From RUG14223 sp051881075 (GTDB lineage Bacteria > Bacillota > Clostridia > Oscillospirales > Acutalibacteraceae): 41,710 nt of DNA. This document shows, piece by piece, positions 15,911 through 24,207 of the stretch (position 1 is its first letter; each line of letters starts with the position of its first letter). Where the stretch lies: assembly GCA_051881075.1 (NCBI GenBank), contig JBJEPE010000076.1:1-41710 (forward strand), given 5' to 3'. The notes under the pieces were generated by a model. It was not told where the DNA came from and searched no databases. It worked only from the letters and a program-made list of their open reading frames with translations. The position numbers and the translations under genes are program-made.

Positions 15911-16666
15911 ATGGAAAAACTACTCGACAGTGTTATGGAGCTAGGCGAGAAGATGCTCATAAGCGGAGGCGAGGTTCACAGAGTTGAGGATAGTATAAAA
16001 AGAATTTTTTCAGCTTACGGGGCAAAACGCACTGATGTTTTTATTATTACAAGCAGTATGATTGTTACGGTGCATTTTGGTAGCGAAGGTATATTTACGC
16101 AAACACGCCGTATTACAGAAGCAGTTACGGACTTTGAAAAACTGCACCGGCTGAATGAACTCTCACGAAATATATGTAAATACAAACCTACAGCAGATGA
16201 AATAAAAATCAAACTGAATGAAATTGAGAATGGAAAAATTTATCCGCTATGGCTTGAATTTATATGTTATTCGGTTATTGCAGGTGCTTTTACAATGTTT
16301 TTTGACGGAAGCATTGTTGAGGCTGCTGTTTCTTTCATTGTGGGTGCATTAGTTAGACTTATTATTCTGATGTGCGACAAAACTGTCAAAAACAAAATAT
16401 TCGCAAAATTCATATCGGCATTTTTTGCTACAGCTTTTGCATATCTTGCCTTGCGTTTTGAGGTTATTCTAACGGTGGACAAGGTTATTATAGGAAATAT
16501 TATGACACTTATTCCCGGAATAGGACTTACAAATGCTCTGCGTGATTTATTTGTTGGCGATAGTATTGCAGGACTCCTGCGGACAATCGAAGCGTGCATG
16601 GCCGCTCTTGCTATAGCGGCGGGATATTTTGCTGTTATGGTTATTACAGGTGGTGTTATGGTATGA
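15911..16666 (+). CDS. Threonine/serine exporter, large subunit (ThrE N-terminal domain, DUF1212)
   Basis: A 251-residue protein. The N-terminal soluble part begins with the family signature LGEKMLISGGEVHRVEDSI and includes VTVHF; the second half has about five membrane helices (~120-250). In many Firmicutes the ThrE transporter is split into this protein and a smaller partner, as here. It is expected to export threonine or serine, or related small metabolites, at the cytoplasmic membrane. ATG 15911 follows GGGGGTGG. Its stop overlaps the start of the partner gene by 4 nt. Confidence 0.9.
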   Translation: MEKLLDSVMELGEKMLISGGEVHRVEDSIKRIFSAYGAKRTDVFIITSSMIVTVHFGSEGIFTQTRRITEAVTDFEKLHRLNELSRNICKYKPTADEIKIKLNEIENGKIYPLWLEFICYSVIAGAFTMFFDGSIVEAAVSFIVGALVRLIILMCDKTVKNKIFAKFISAFFATAFAYLALRFEVILTVDKVIIGNIMTLIPGIGLTNALRDLFVGDSIAGLLRTIEACMAALAIAAGYFAVMVITGGVMV

Positions 16667-17142
16667 ATAATACGGAAATAATACAGATAATCGCAGGCTT
16701 TATCAGCTCTCTTTGCTTTGGTATTCTTTTTAATATGCGTAGAAAAAGACTGTTTGCCACGGCGTTTGGCGGTTTGATTGCACTGTGCTTATTTTTATTA
16801 CTCAGTAGGTCTATTACAAATGAGCCCATTGTTTACTTTCTTGTATCAGTGTTTATTTCATTATATTCGGAGATTATAGCAAGACTCTTGAAAACTCCCG
16901 CAACACCTGTTGTTACAACTGCACTGGTACCGCTTATTCCGGGTGGATCGCTTTATTACACCATGGCGTATGCTTTTCAAAGCGACTTTAATAATTTTGT
17001 AAAAAAGGCAGTTTATACGCTCCAGCTTGCCTCTGCTCTTGCTCTTGGAATTGTTTTTGTCACAGCAATGTTTCGTATATTAATGAGTCAAAAGATGGGG
17101 AAGAGTAAAAGTTCAGGTTGCAAAAAGCGAAAAGAAATTTGA
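16663..17142 (+). CDS. Threonine/serine exporter, small subunit (ThrE_2-like)
   Basis: A 159-residue membrane protein with about five helices and the motif ARLLKTPATPVVTTALVPLI followed by PGGSLYYTM, characteristic of the C-terminal ThrE domain. Its ATG overlaps the stop of the large subunit (ATGA), so the pair is translationally coupled and should form one transporter. A strong terminator follows. Confidence 0.9.
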   Translation: MNNTEIIQIIAGFISSLCFGILFNMRRKRLFATAFGGLIALCLFLLLSRSITNEPIVYFLVSVFISLYSEIIARLLKTPATPVVTTALVPLIPGGSLYYTMAYAFQSDFNNFVKKAVYTLQLASALALGIVFVTAMFRILMSQKMGKSKSSGCKKRKEI

Positions 17143-17173
17143 CTGAGTAATTTTGTAATGCAATATTACGAAA

Positions 17174-17214
17174 AGCTACCAAGCTCTTTTTTAACGAGAG
17201 TTTGGTAGCTTTTT
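17174..17214 (+). terminator. Terminator of the ThrE operon
   Basis: AGCTACCAAGCTCT (17174-17187) pairs with AGAGTTTGGTAGCT (17197-17210), with one wobble, and then TTTT. Confidence 0.92.
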
Positions 17215-17228
17215 GCCGTGAAGAAAAT

Positions 17229-17257
17229 AACCGCAATCTTGTATCAAGATTGCGGTT
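17229..17257 (-). repeat. Palindromic element E1 (TTGTATCA family)
   Basis: AACCGCAATCTTG (17229-17241) and its perfect complement (17245-17257) enclose TAT. It lies downstream of the minus-strand gene at 17399-17971 and can end its transcript. Nearly the same palindrome occurs at 24912-24946, and relatives lie at 26244, 28184 and 28751. Confidence 0.8.
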
Positions 17258-17398
17258 CAGTCTTTACAACTTATCTTTGATACCTTTATGCCCACATCAG
17301 AGATCTTTTGGTTGGTTTGCCACCTCCAATTAAGCCATAAGGCGGTAATGGTGAGCTGAGCCTACTGGGTAGAAATACTAATAAGAAGATATAATTAT

Positions 17399-17971
17399 TC
17401 ACTCTTTCTTATTTTTGGTTATTTCAACATACTCTATTTTCATAGACAAATACGAAAGATATCGTTTGCTTTTAAAACGCAGACTTCTGTTTCCAAAAGC
17501 ACTGATATCAACAGCTTCCCATAAAAACACCCATGCTACAATATCAATGACTTCTGACCAAATCAAGCTACTTAATCTGTATTCAAAAAGTAGCTGTACG
17601 GCTAAAACCAAAACACCTGCCAACGTTAAAAGAAAAGATATAATGTTATTACGTTTTAGTTCTCTTGAATTCGCAATACTTTTTTCACTGTAATATTCCT
17701 TTATACCTTCCTTATAAAGCTCTTTTTCAGTATCATCAATGCAATCGCTATGTATTCGCAAGGTAAGTTGTTCTTTAGGTAAAATCGAATTTGTGCTGTT
17801 TTCAATAAATTCAGCAACTTCAGTACTTATAACGGGTGTATCGCTTTGTGAAAATACCGAGAGAAAATTTGTGTCATCTTTTACCATCATATTAATGACA
17901 ATACGGTTTTCATTGTCCCGTTGATACCTTTGTTTCAAATGAATATTTTGATTTGTTTTTTTTCGCAACAT
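17399..17971 (-). CDS. Unknown two-helix membrane protein
   Basis: A 190-residue protein of no family I recognise. The N-terminal ~110 residues are hydrophilic and may bind or sense something; two membrane helices follow (NIISFLLTLAGVLVLAVQLL and IIDIVAWVFLWEA-like, ~109-150), then a short basic cytosolic end (SLRFKSKRYLSYLSMK). ATG 17971 is preceded by GGGGTGAAACG. It is a single-gene unit with palindrome E1 downstream. The 140 nt after its stop contain only a short open frame ending GLIGGGKPTKRSLMWA that looks like a gene relic. Confidence 0.7.
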   Translation of the reverse strand: MLRKKTNQNIHLKQRYQRDNENRIVINMMVKDDTNFLSVFSQSDTPVISTEVAEFIENSTNSILPKEQLTLRIHSDCIDDTEKELYKEGIKEYYSEKSIANSRELKRNNIISFLLTLAGVLVLAVQLLFEYRLSSLIWSEVIDIVAWVFLWEAVDISAFGNRSLRFKSKRYLSYLSMKIEYVEITKNKKE

Positions 17972-18087
17972 CGTTTCACCCCAATCCTTATATTTAAATT
18001 ATCATTAAGCCTTAAAAAATGATGTAATAATCGTATAACGCATGAAACAAAATAAATGGCATTGCAAACAGGTTCATTCAGTAAGCA

Positions 18088-19140
18088 TTATTTAGTGTGC
18101 AAGACTACCGTGAACCGGCATCCGCCTCCGTCTATATTTTCGGCAGTTATCTCGCCGTTTGATATCGAGAGTATTTTCTTCACCAGAGCCAGTCCAAGAC
18201 CGTTTCCTTCTTCTTTATGCGAACTGTCTGCCTGATAAAATTTATCAAAAATATGTTTTTTAGCATCATCGGAAATGCCCGGACCACTATCCTCAATGGT
18301 AAAAATCACATCATTGTTTTGCGCGGTAAGACGAATACGGATCAACCCGCATTGGGGATTAAATTTGATTGCATTTCCGATCAGGTTATCCCATACATGA
18401 CGCATCATATTTTCATTTCCGGTGTACTCAACGCTGTCCATTTCCACATCAAATTCAATATCTTTCTTTTCCCATGCAGGTTCCAGTGCAACGATCGATT
18501 GTCTGATTTGCTCGTCCAAACGGTAAATGGTTTGATTCACGGGGATGGATTGGTTTTCTATTTTTGACAACAGAAGAATACTCCCAACCAGAGTAGACAG
18601 ACGATTGGTGTTGAAAATAATCTTATCCACGTATTGTATCTGCTCGTCGCTTAGATTCTCATTATCCTGCAGAAGCATTGAATAGCCCTCTATCGCATTG
18701 ATGGGGGTTTTGAATTCGTGCGATACATTCGATACGAAATCCGTTTGCAGAATTTCGGTATTGCTCAGCTCATTAGTCATCAGGTTGAAGCCTGAATAAA
18801 TTTCCCGAATTTCTTTGGATGAGGATTTGGTTTCAAGCCGTACCGTAAAATCCCCGTCGGCAACCTTTTCCATTGCCGCTCTGAGCTTTTTTATCGGATC
18901 GAAAAACCATTTCGACATAAAACCTGTAACCAGCAAACCGATAAACAGACTCAGCACAAGCAGTTCCAGCAAAATCGGTATTTGTATATGGGTGATATTA
19001 TTAAAAAACGTTGACAGGCTGTAGGAAAGGATAACACATACAAGAATTTCCACCGAAACCATAAATGTCATTCTGACACGCAGACTGAATTTATTATCCC
19101 GCTGATTTCTGATTTTTTCAAAAGCTTGTCTTGCTTTCAT
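18088..19140 (-). CDS. Sensor histidine kinase (HAMP-HisKA-HATPase)
   Basis: A 350-residue protein. Two membrane helices (~23-48 and ~55-80) enclose almost no extracellular loop, so it senses within the membrane or through a partner. A HAMP domain (~75-128; FDPIKKLRAAMEKVADGDFT) follows, then the phospho-acceptor His in SNVSHEFKTPINAIEGY (~140), and an ATPase domain with N box (NLIGNAIKF), G1 (EDSGPGIS) and G2 (GNGLGLALVK). Its start overlaps the response-regulator stop by 4 nt (ATGA). It is last in a four-gene minus-strand operon with two CmpB-like proteins, the likely signal source or output. Confidence 0.95.
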   Translation of the reverse strand: MKARQAFEKIRNQRDNKFSLRVRMTFMVSVEILVCVILSYSLSTFFNNITHIQIPILLELLVLSLFIGLLVTGFMSKWFFDPIKKLRAAMEKVADGDFTVRLETKSSSKEIREIYSGFNLMTNELSNTEILQTDFVSNVSHEFKTPINAIEGYSMLLQDNENLSDEQIQYVDKIIFNTNRLSTLVGSILLLSKIENQSIPVNQTIYRLDEQIRQSIVALEPAWEKKDIEFDVEMDSVEYTGNENMMRHVWDNLIGNAIKFNPQCGLIRIRLTAQNNDVIFTIEDSGPGISDDAKKHIFDKFYQADSSHKEEGNGLGLALVKKILSISNGEITAENIDGGGCRFTVVLHTK

Positions 19141-19808
19141 AGCTTTACCACCTTATAGCCAACTCCGCGCATTGTCACGATTTTGAAATCCTTATTCTCT
19201 CTGAAACGGTCCCTGAGTCTTCCGATATGAACATCTACGGTATGGGGATCGCTTTCATTGCCGTATCCCCATATCTCGTCCATTAATTGCTGACGAGTAA
19301 AAATTCTTCCCGGGTAAGACACCATTTTATATAACAGCATAAACTCCTTTTGAGGTAAAATGACAGACTCACCCTCGGTGATAACGGTAAGTGAATCACA
19401 TTCCAAAATAGTGTTTCCTATAACCTGTCTGCGTTCGTTGATCATTTGCGCACGGCGAAGCAGTGCCCCCACACGCAAAACCATCTCATTTACATTGATT
19501 GGCTTTACCATATAATCATCCGTCCCCGATAGGAAGCCCATCCGCATATCGTCAAACGCATCCTTTGCCGTTATCATCATCACCGGCGTGGTATTGCCGA
19601 CATCGCGGAGCTGGCGCACAAACTCATATCCGTCCATAACCGGCATCATAATATCGGAAATTATGAGGTCATAATAGTCGTTATCCATGGCATCAAGTGC
19701 CTCTTTACCGTTGGAAACGCCTTTTACGGTATATCCGTTTTTCATAAGAACATGGGAGAAAAGCTGACGTAACTCTCTATCATCTTCTGCAATTAGTATT
19801 TTAAGCAT
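19137..19808 (-). CDS. OmpR-family response regulator
   Basis: A 223-residue protein with a receiver domain (acidic pair EDD, phospho-acceptor in LIISDIMMPVMDGYEF, Thr/Lys switch in MMITAKD) and an OmpR-type winged helix (PGRIFTRQQLMDEIWGYG and HTVDVHIGRLRDRF). It pairs with the overlapping histidine kinase gene. The start is set at ATG 19808, 8 nt after GGAGG; an upstream TTG would lie inside the ribosome site. Confidence 0.96.
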   Translation of the reverse strand: MLKILIAEDDRELRQLFSHVLMKNGYTVKGVSNGKEALDAMDNDYYDLIISDIMMPVMDGYEFVRQLRDVGNTTPVMMITAKDAFDDMRMGFLSGTDDYMVKPINVNEMVLRVGALLRRAQMINERRQVIGNTILECDSLTVITEGESVILPQKEFMLLYKMVSYPGRIFTRQQLMDEIWGYGNESDPHTVDVHIGRLRDRFRENKDFKIVTMRGVGYKVVKL

Positions 19809-19835
19809 ATATAAATCCTCCAAAATCTACATCTT

Positions 19836-20579
19836 TCAGATATTTGTTTTGTTTTTTATCCGTTTTTCAAAGCTATTACGCATATCTTTCAGATGTTCTG
19901 AAAGAGGACGGTCGGAGTGAAACGGACGGAAAAAGTGATATTTTTGTTTTGTTATTTCATAATGGCTCCGAATATTGGCTTTGATGGTTTCGTATTTCAC
20001 GACTACGTCATTTTCCTCTGCAAACATCTTGATTTTAGTAACAAGCTGCACCGACTGTGCCACATCGATAATAAATACACCGAAAAACAATCCGATCACG
20101 AAAGAAAATGCAAGGTTTTGCGACAGCCAGTGAATCGCACCAATAATATGCGGATGAATAAAGAAGTAATAGACTGCACCCAAAACCGCCCAAATCAATG
20201 AAAATTTTGGACAGATAATTCCCTGAATGTTGCCCCATTCATTGGTGTAGTCCCACAATCGAACCTTCATGATTTTCAGAGCAAGGATACCGGCAATATA
20301 TTCGATCACCGTCATGCAGATCGCCATACCCAAAAACAGCATTACTTTGTTCCAGAAAGGATTATCAATGAAATTCCATTTTTCCAGCGAGGCGATCAAA
20401 TACACCAGGCACAAACCGAATCCGTATAAAGGCAGATACGGGCCGGTGCAAAATCCGGGATTAATCCATTTTCGTTCCGGATTGGCACGGGATATGAAAC
20501 GGCGAAACAACACTTCCAGTACCCATCCCGAGACAGAGCCCATAAAAAACAGAAACGCTAATTCTAAAAACACATTCAT
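19836..20579 (-). CDS. CmpB-like membrane protein (putative ABC-transporter type IV, PF06541)
   Basis: A 247-residue protein with about five membrane helices. Recognisable family features are the N-terminal FFMGSVSGWVLEVLFRRF, then NPGFCTGPYLPLYGFG, VIEYIAGILALKIMKVRLWD and NIQGIICPKFSLIW. The family is annotated as a putative permease but has no proven substrate. It lies 27 nt upstream of the response-regulator gene and 17 nt downstream of a diverged paralogue. A basic cytosolic tail (~200-247) ends the protein. Confidence 0.85.
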   Translation of the reverse strand: MNVFLELAFLFFMGSVSGWVLEVLFRRFISRANPERKWINPGFCTGPYLPLYGFGLCLVYLIASLEKWNFIDNPFWNKVMLFLGMAICMTVIEYIAGILALKIMKVRLWDYTNEWGNIQGIICPKFSLIWAVLGAVYYFFIHPHIIGAIHWLSQNLAFSFVIGLFFGVFIIDVAQSVQLVTKIKMFAEENDVVVKYETIKANIRSHYEITKQKYHFFRPFHSDRPLSEHLKDMRNSFEKRIKNKTNI

Positions 20580-20596
20580 ACTAAACTCACAACCTA

Positions 20597-21604
20597 TTAT
20601 TCCGTAGAAAATTCCATATTGGTATATACTTTTTCCATTCTTTCATCCGGGAAATGTTCATCGATAAATTCCCAAAATGAATTGGACGGGGCGACACCTT
20701 CCAATCGCTGTGACCATCTATGCATAGAGACACAGGATATAACTGCATTAAACGCAAAGAAAACGACCAATATCCATGTGGCGATCTTGCCGATACGATT
20801 TGGTATTTTTAATATCAAATTTGCCATTCTCGGATAGATGTTTTTGATCCATAGCACACCGAGAAATCCCCAAAAAACAGAATAGAGTAAGCAGATACGA
20901 CCGTTTATGTTAAACGGCATATGGCTGTAATCCCAGGAACGCGAGCCGAATATTAGTTCTTGCCCCCAGGAACATATATATTCTACCACGCTTCCTACGA
21001 TCATGCCACCCAAAAATGAAATCCAGGCGCCTCGATTTCTGAATTTATACAGACACACCGTTAAGGCAACCGCTCCGACGCCATAGAGAAGATTAAACGG
21101 ACCATACACCAGACCCGAGCGGCTCTCTATGTATCCGTTGATAATCAGACACCACAGTGTCTCGATCACAACCCCGACAAAACTGCCGACAAAGCAAATA
21201 AGTAGCAGTTTATATATGTTCAGTCCCTTCGCAAAATGCTCTGAACTGATTTCGTGGTAATCAATCGTGGCATTCGCGGGTGTACTGGAGATCAGTTTAT
21301 GCTTTTTTTCTTGTTTGCGAATATCGTTCCATCTGGCATTCAGCTCATCACTCACAACATAGGTCTGTGACAGAGCTTTTGCAATATTGGAGGTAGCACG
21401 TTTCAGGGAGTTGGATTTGTTTTGCACTTCTGTCTCATCAAAATCTTCTTGCAGCATTTGAGTGTAAAACGCTGACATTTCTTTTTGGGTTGCAGTTGCT
21501 ACTTCCGTTAATCGCAAACTCTCTTTTTCAATATCCGACATTTCCTCCGGAGCAACGGTTTGCTCCGTGTAATCGATCTTAGTTTTGCCTGCTTTTGTTT
21601 TCAT
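20597..21604 (-). CDS. CmpB-like membrane protein with long cytosolic N-terminus
   Basis: A 335-residue protein. Residues ~1-120 are hydrophilic and helical. From ~125 the CmpB fold begins (CFVGSFVGVVIETLWCL, SRSGLVYGPFNLLYGVGA, SVVEYICSWGQELIFG, SWDYSHMPFNINGRICLLYS). This matches the core of the next gene (GxVxE, GPxxxLYGxG, VxEY, WDY...N..G.IC), so the two are paralogues and may form a heteromer. ATG 21604 follows AAGGAG. It is first in the operon with the second CmpB protein, the response regulator and the kinase. Confidence 0.85.
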   Translation of the reverse strand: MKTKAGKTKIDYTEQTVAPEEMSDIEKESLRLTEVATATQKEMSAFYTQMLQEDFDETEVQNKSNSLKRATSNIAKALSQTYVVSDELNARWNDIRKQEKKHKLISSTPANATIDYHEISSEHFAKGLNIYKLLLICFVGSFVGVVIETLWCLIINGYIESRSGLVYGPFNLLYGVGAVALTVCLYKFRNRGAWISFLGGMIVGSVVEYICSWGQELIFGSRSWDYSHMPFNINGRICLLYSVFWGFLGVLWIKNIYPRMANLILKIPNRIGKIATWILVVFFAFNAVISCVSMHRWSQRLEGVAPSNSFWEFIDEHFPDERMEKVYTNMEFSTE

Positions 21605-21607
21605 TTA

Positions 21608-22026
21608 TCAGCACTCCTTAGATTTTTGAGTTATATTTTGTCTGTCAATACAGCCTGTTCCCTTTTTCAATAAAGCACGGTAAATCCATCCGCCGACAAT
21701 TGCCAACACAATTGTTCCGACAAAAATTATCCATTGATTACTTTAACGCCGAATTTTTTGGTTAAGGCTAAAATAATAACCTTGCCGAGCATATTGCCGA
21801 TTATGCAGTAAATCATTCCCGGCACCGCGCCGATTTTGAGCGGCTCGGCGGGAATAAGCTTTACAACGATTTGCGCCGCCCGTATCAGGATAAAAACAGT
21901 TTCGTCAAACGCCCTAAAATGCCTTCCAAGGGTGACAAGTAAATTTATATTATAGGCAGAAATGGTCTGTTGCTCCGTAAAACTAATCTCAACATTCCGT
22001 GAATTTGCAAGGCATAGGGATTTATT
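21608..22026 (-). pseudogene. Frameshifted relic of a small membrane protein
   Basis: Two minus-strand frames join at ~21730. The first (22026-21727) has no ATG start and contains QIVVKLIPAEPLKIGAVPGM and IIGNMLGKVIILALTKKFGV. The second continues with NQWIIFVGTIVLAIVGGWIY and ends KEC. Read through a one-base shift, they give a plausible C-terminal membrane domain. The family is not recognised. The stretch lies between the CmpB operon and the AI-2E transporter. Confidence 0.45.
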
Positions 22027-22048
22027 TTATTATTTTACATGTTCTTCA

Positions 22049-22106
22049 TCAACCTATCTTCAACTAAACTTCAACGATTGTTGATATTTAGTTGAGCATA
22101 GGTTGA
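22049..22106. promoter_or_regulatory. 58-bp array of TCAAC/GTTGA half-sites upstream of the AI-2E transporter
   Basis: TCAAC starts at 22049, 22060 and 22071, an exact 11-bp helical period, and is mirrored by three GTTGA on the right side ending at 22084, 22095 and 22106. The halves are inverted around ~22077. A TATAAT at 22121-22126 lies just downstream. This has the form of a multi-dimer repressor or activator operator; the protein that binds it is unknown. Confidence 0.6.
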
Positions 22107-22174
22107 AAATAGTGCTGTAATATAATAAGGAATTTACTGTATTTAATCGGAATTTGTTTGAGGTGGTAATGGTT

Positions 22175-23311
22175 ATGATAAAGAAAGCGGAGACAAAAAC
22201 AATTATAAAAATATGGGTGGCAATATTTGCCTTATACTTATGTATTCATTATTGGACGAGCGTTTCAGGGGGCATAGGTTCTGTGCTGAACGCAGCTATG
22301 CCGCTTTTAGTTGGTTGCGTAATAGCCTACGCATTAAATATTCTGATGAGCTTTTACGAGAGGCATCTGTTCCCGAATTCAGGCAAAAAATTTATTTGCA
22401 AATCACGCAGGGCTTTCAGCCTGTTGCTGGCGATAATTACCCTGCTTGCTATTATCGCTCTGGTAATCGCTTTGATAGTTCCACAGCTGGTTTTCTGCGT
22501 AAAGTTGCTTATCGCCGAAATACCCGGTGCCATCAATTATTTGCTTGAAAAGCTTGAGGAACTAAATATCCTGTCAAGCGATGTGTTCAATAAGCTGGCA
22601 GCAATCGACTGGCAATCAAAAGTGGGACAGATTGTAAATACTCTATTGTCCGGTATCGGCAATGTAATGGATATTATAGTGTCAACTGTATCTTCTGTAG
22701 TCTCAGGCATTACAACCGCTTTTGTAGCGATTATCTTTTCCATTTATCTTCTTATGGGAAAAGATAAACTCGGCAGTCAGTGTAAAAAACTTATGAGACG
22801 GTATATTCCTGAAGCAAAGCTTTCCTCAATCGAACATATTTTGTCCGTGCTGAACGACAGCTTTCACCGCTTTATTGTCGGACAATGCACCGAAGCTGTT
22901 ATTTTAGGCGGACTTTGCACATTAGGAATGCTTATTCTCCGTCTGCCATACGCTCCTATGATAGGTGCGGTAATCTCCTTTACTGCGTTGATACCCATTG
23001 TCGGGGCATTTATCGGTGGCGCAGTCGGAGCATTTCTTATACTTATGGAGTCACCGGTACAGGCTTTAATCTTCCTCGTGTTCCTGGTTATTTTACAGCA
23101 ATTTGAGGGAAATGTTATCTATCCGAGAGTTGTCGGCTCGTCAATCGGTCTGCCGGGAATTTGGGTGCTTGCGGCCGTTACGATAGGCGGCGGTGTGCTC
23201 GGTATTTTCGGTATGCTGCTCGCTGTTCCGCTCGCAGCTTCGGCATATAAGCTTTTGCGTGAGAATGTAAATAAAAACGCAGTTAATACAGTTGAATCAA
23301 CGGCAATATAG
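22175..23311 (+). CDS. AI-2E family transporter (PerM-type)
   Basis: A 378-residue polytopic membrane protein. Paired N-terminal helices, a long amphipathic middle domain (~90-200; LVFCVKLLIAEIPGAINYLL) and the family end motif (NVIYPRVVGSSIGLPGIWVL, then AVTIGGGVLGIFGMLLAVPLA) identify it. Members include TqsA-like exporters and Na+/H+ antiporter-like proteins; the substrate here is unknown. ATG 22175 is chosen because GAGGTGG lies 8 nt before it, while the ATG at 22169 would be too close. The gene after it, a wrecked P-type ATPase, lies 12 nt downstream. Confidence 0.88.
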   Translation: MIKKAETKTIIKIWVAIFALYLCIHYWTSVSGGIGSVLNAAMPLLVGCVIAYALNILMSFYERHLFPNSGKKFICKSRRAFSLLLAIITLLAIIALVIALIVPQLVFCVKLLIAEIPGAINYLLEKLEELNILSSDVFNKLAAIDWQSKVGQIVNTLLSGIGNVMDIIVSTVSSVVSGITTAFVAIIFSIYLLMGKDKLGSQCKKLMRRYIPEAKLSSIEHILSVLNDSFHRFIVGQCTEAVILGGLCTLGMLILRLPYAPMIGAVISFTALIPIVGAFIGGAVGAFLILMESPVQALIFLVFLVILQQFEGNVIYPRVVGSSIGLPGIWVLAAVTIGGGVLGIFGMLLAVPLAASAYKLLRENVNKNAVNTVESTAI

Positions 23312-23323
23312 GAGGAGATCGTT

Positions 23324-24038
23324 TTGACATATTACGATAAATCCGAGAAGAAACTATAAAAGAGTTATCAGCTGATGAACATCAGGCTTAAGCTCATCGG
23401 AGGTACTTGTACGGCAGAAAAAACGGTTCTAATAAGCTACGGGGAAAATGAAAAAACAAATTTACAACGATTTGCAGATCAATACAAGGATGTTATGATT
23501 TTGAATTTGGTTGCTGCCGCTGTCATTTCCTTTGTCATTGCGTGCGTTGGGGGAGAACGAAAGAATTTTTTGTACTTGCTTTTAATTCTGCCGATTATAA
23601 TAGTGAATGCCATTATGGGCGTTTTTCAGGAAAGCAAAGCGGAAAAGGCTCTTGATGCTCTCAAAAATATGTCGATACCTTATGCGAGGGTGATACGCAA
23701 CGGGACAGAAAAGATAATTGACGCATCAGAATTGGTTTCGGGCGATATTATTTGTTTGGAAGCAGGAGATTTTGTGCCGGCTGATGCAAGACTGTTCCAC
23801 AGCGCAGGATTGAAAAGTGAAGAATCTGCGTTGACAGGCGAGTTCCCTCAAATTAAATTAGGCAGAATTGCTCACTGTTTTGCTGGTGGCATTGGTGCTA
23901 TTTACCTCGGCAGGCATTGACTTTGAATTGATAACTTTTCCTGCTCATTTGTATTTGGTCGGATTTGCGCTTTGTCTTGTGCCAGTTGTTGTAAAGGAGC
24001 TTTCCAAAGCATTTGGATTGATTAAGCATCAGCATTAA
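23324..24038 (+). pseudogene. Cation-transporting P-type ATPase, frameshifted and internally deleted
   Basis: The reading starts at a TTG with AGGAGG 8 nt upstream (TYYDKSEKK), then shifts frame (TIKELSADEHQ), meets a stop, and shifts again into TNLQRFADQYKDVMILNLVA. This frame runs through the first membrane pair to the actuator-domain motif SALTGEFPQ. It then jumps straight to the end of the protein, FELITFPAHLYLVGFALCLV and PVVVKELSKAFGL. The phosphorylation domain (DKTGT) and most transmembrane helices, roughly 600 residues, are absent. Intact relatives are ~850-900 residues (calcium-type). It cannot encode a working pump. Confidence 0.9.
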
Positions 24039-24133
24039 AGCAAATGATTATTATCAATATCAATAAACATTCATTTCCATCCTAAAATGTGAAATACCTC
24101 AAAGCTGTGCTCCGGAGGACACTTGTTATATGC

Positions 24134-24167
24134 AAAGCGGTGCAGCTATGAGGGATTGCACCGCTTT
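24134..24167 (+). terminator. Terminator-like hairpin after the ATPase relic
   Basis: AAAGCGGTGCA (24134-24144) and its exact complement (24157-24167) form an 11-bp stem, followed by CCTTT. It is probably the terminator of the original transporter operon. Confidence 0.7.
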
Positions 24168-24207
24168 CCTTTAATGCCTTTAGGCTGGTTTGCTCGAAGA
24201 GTAAACC

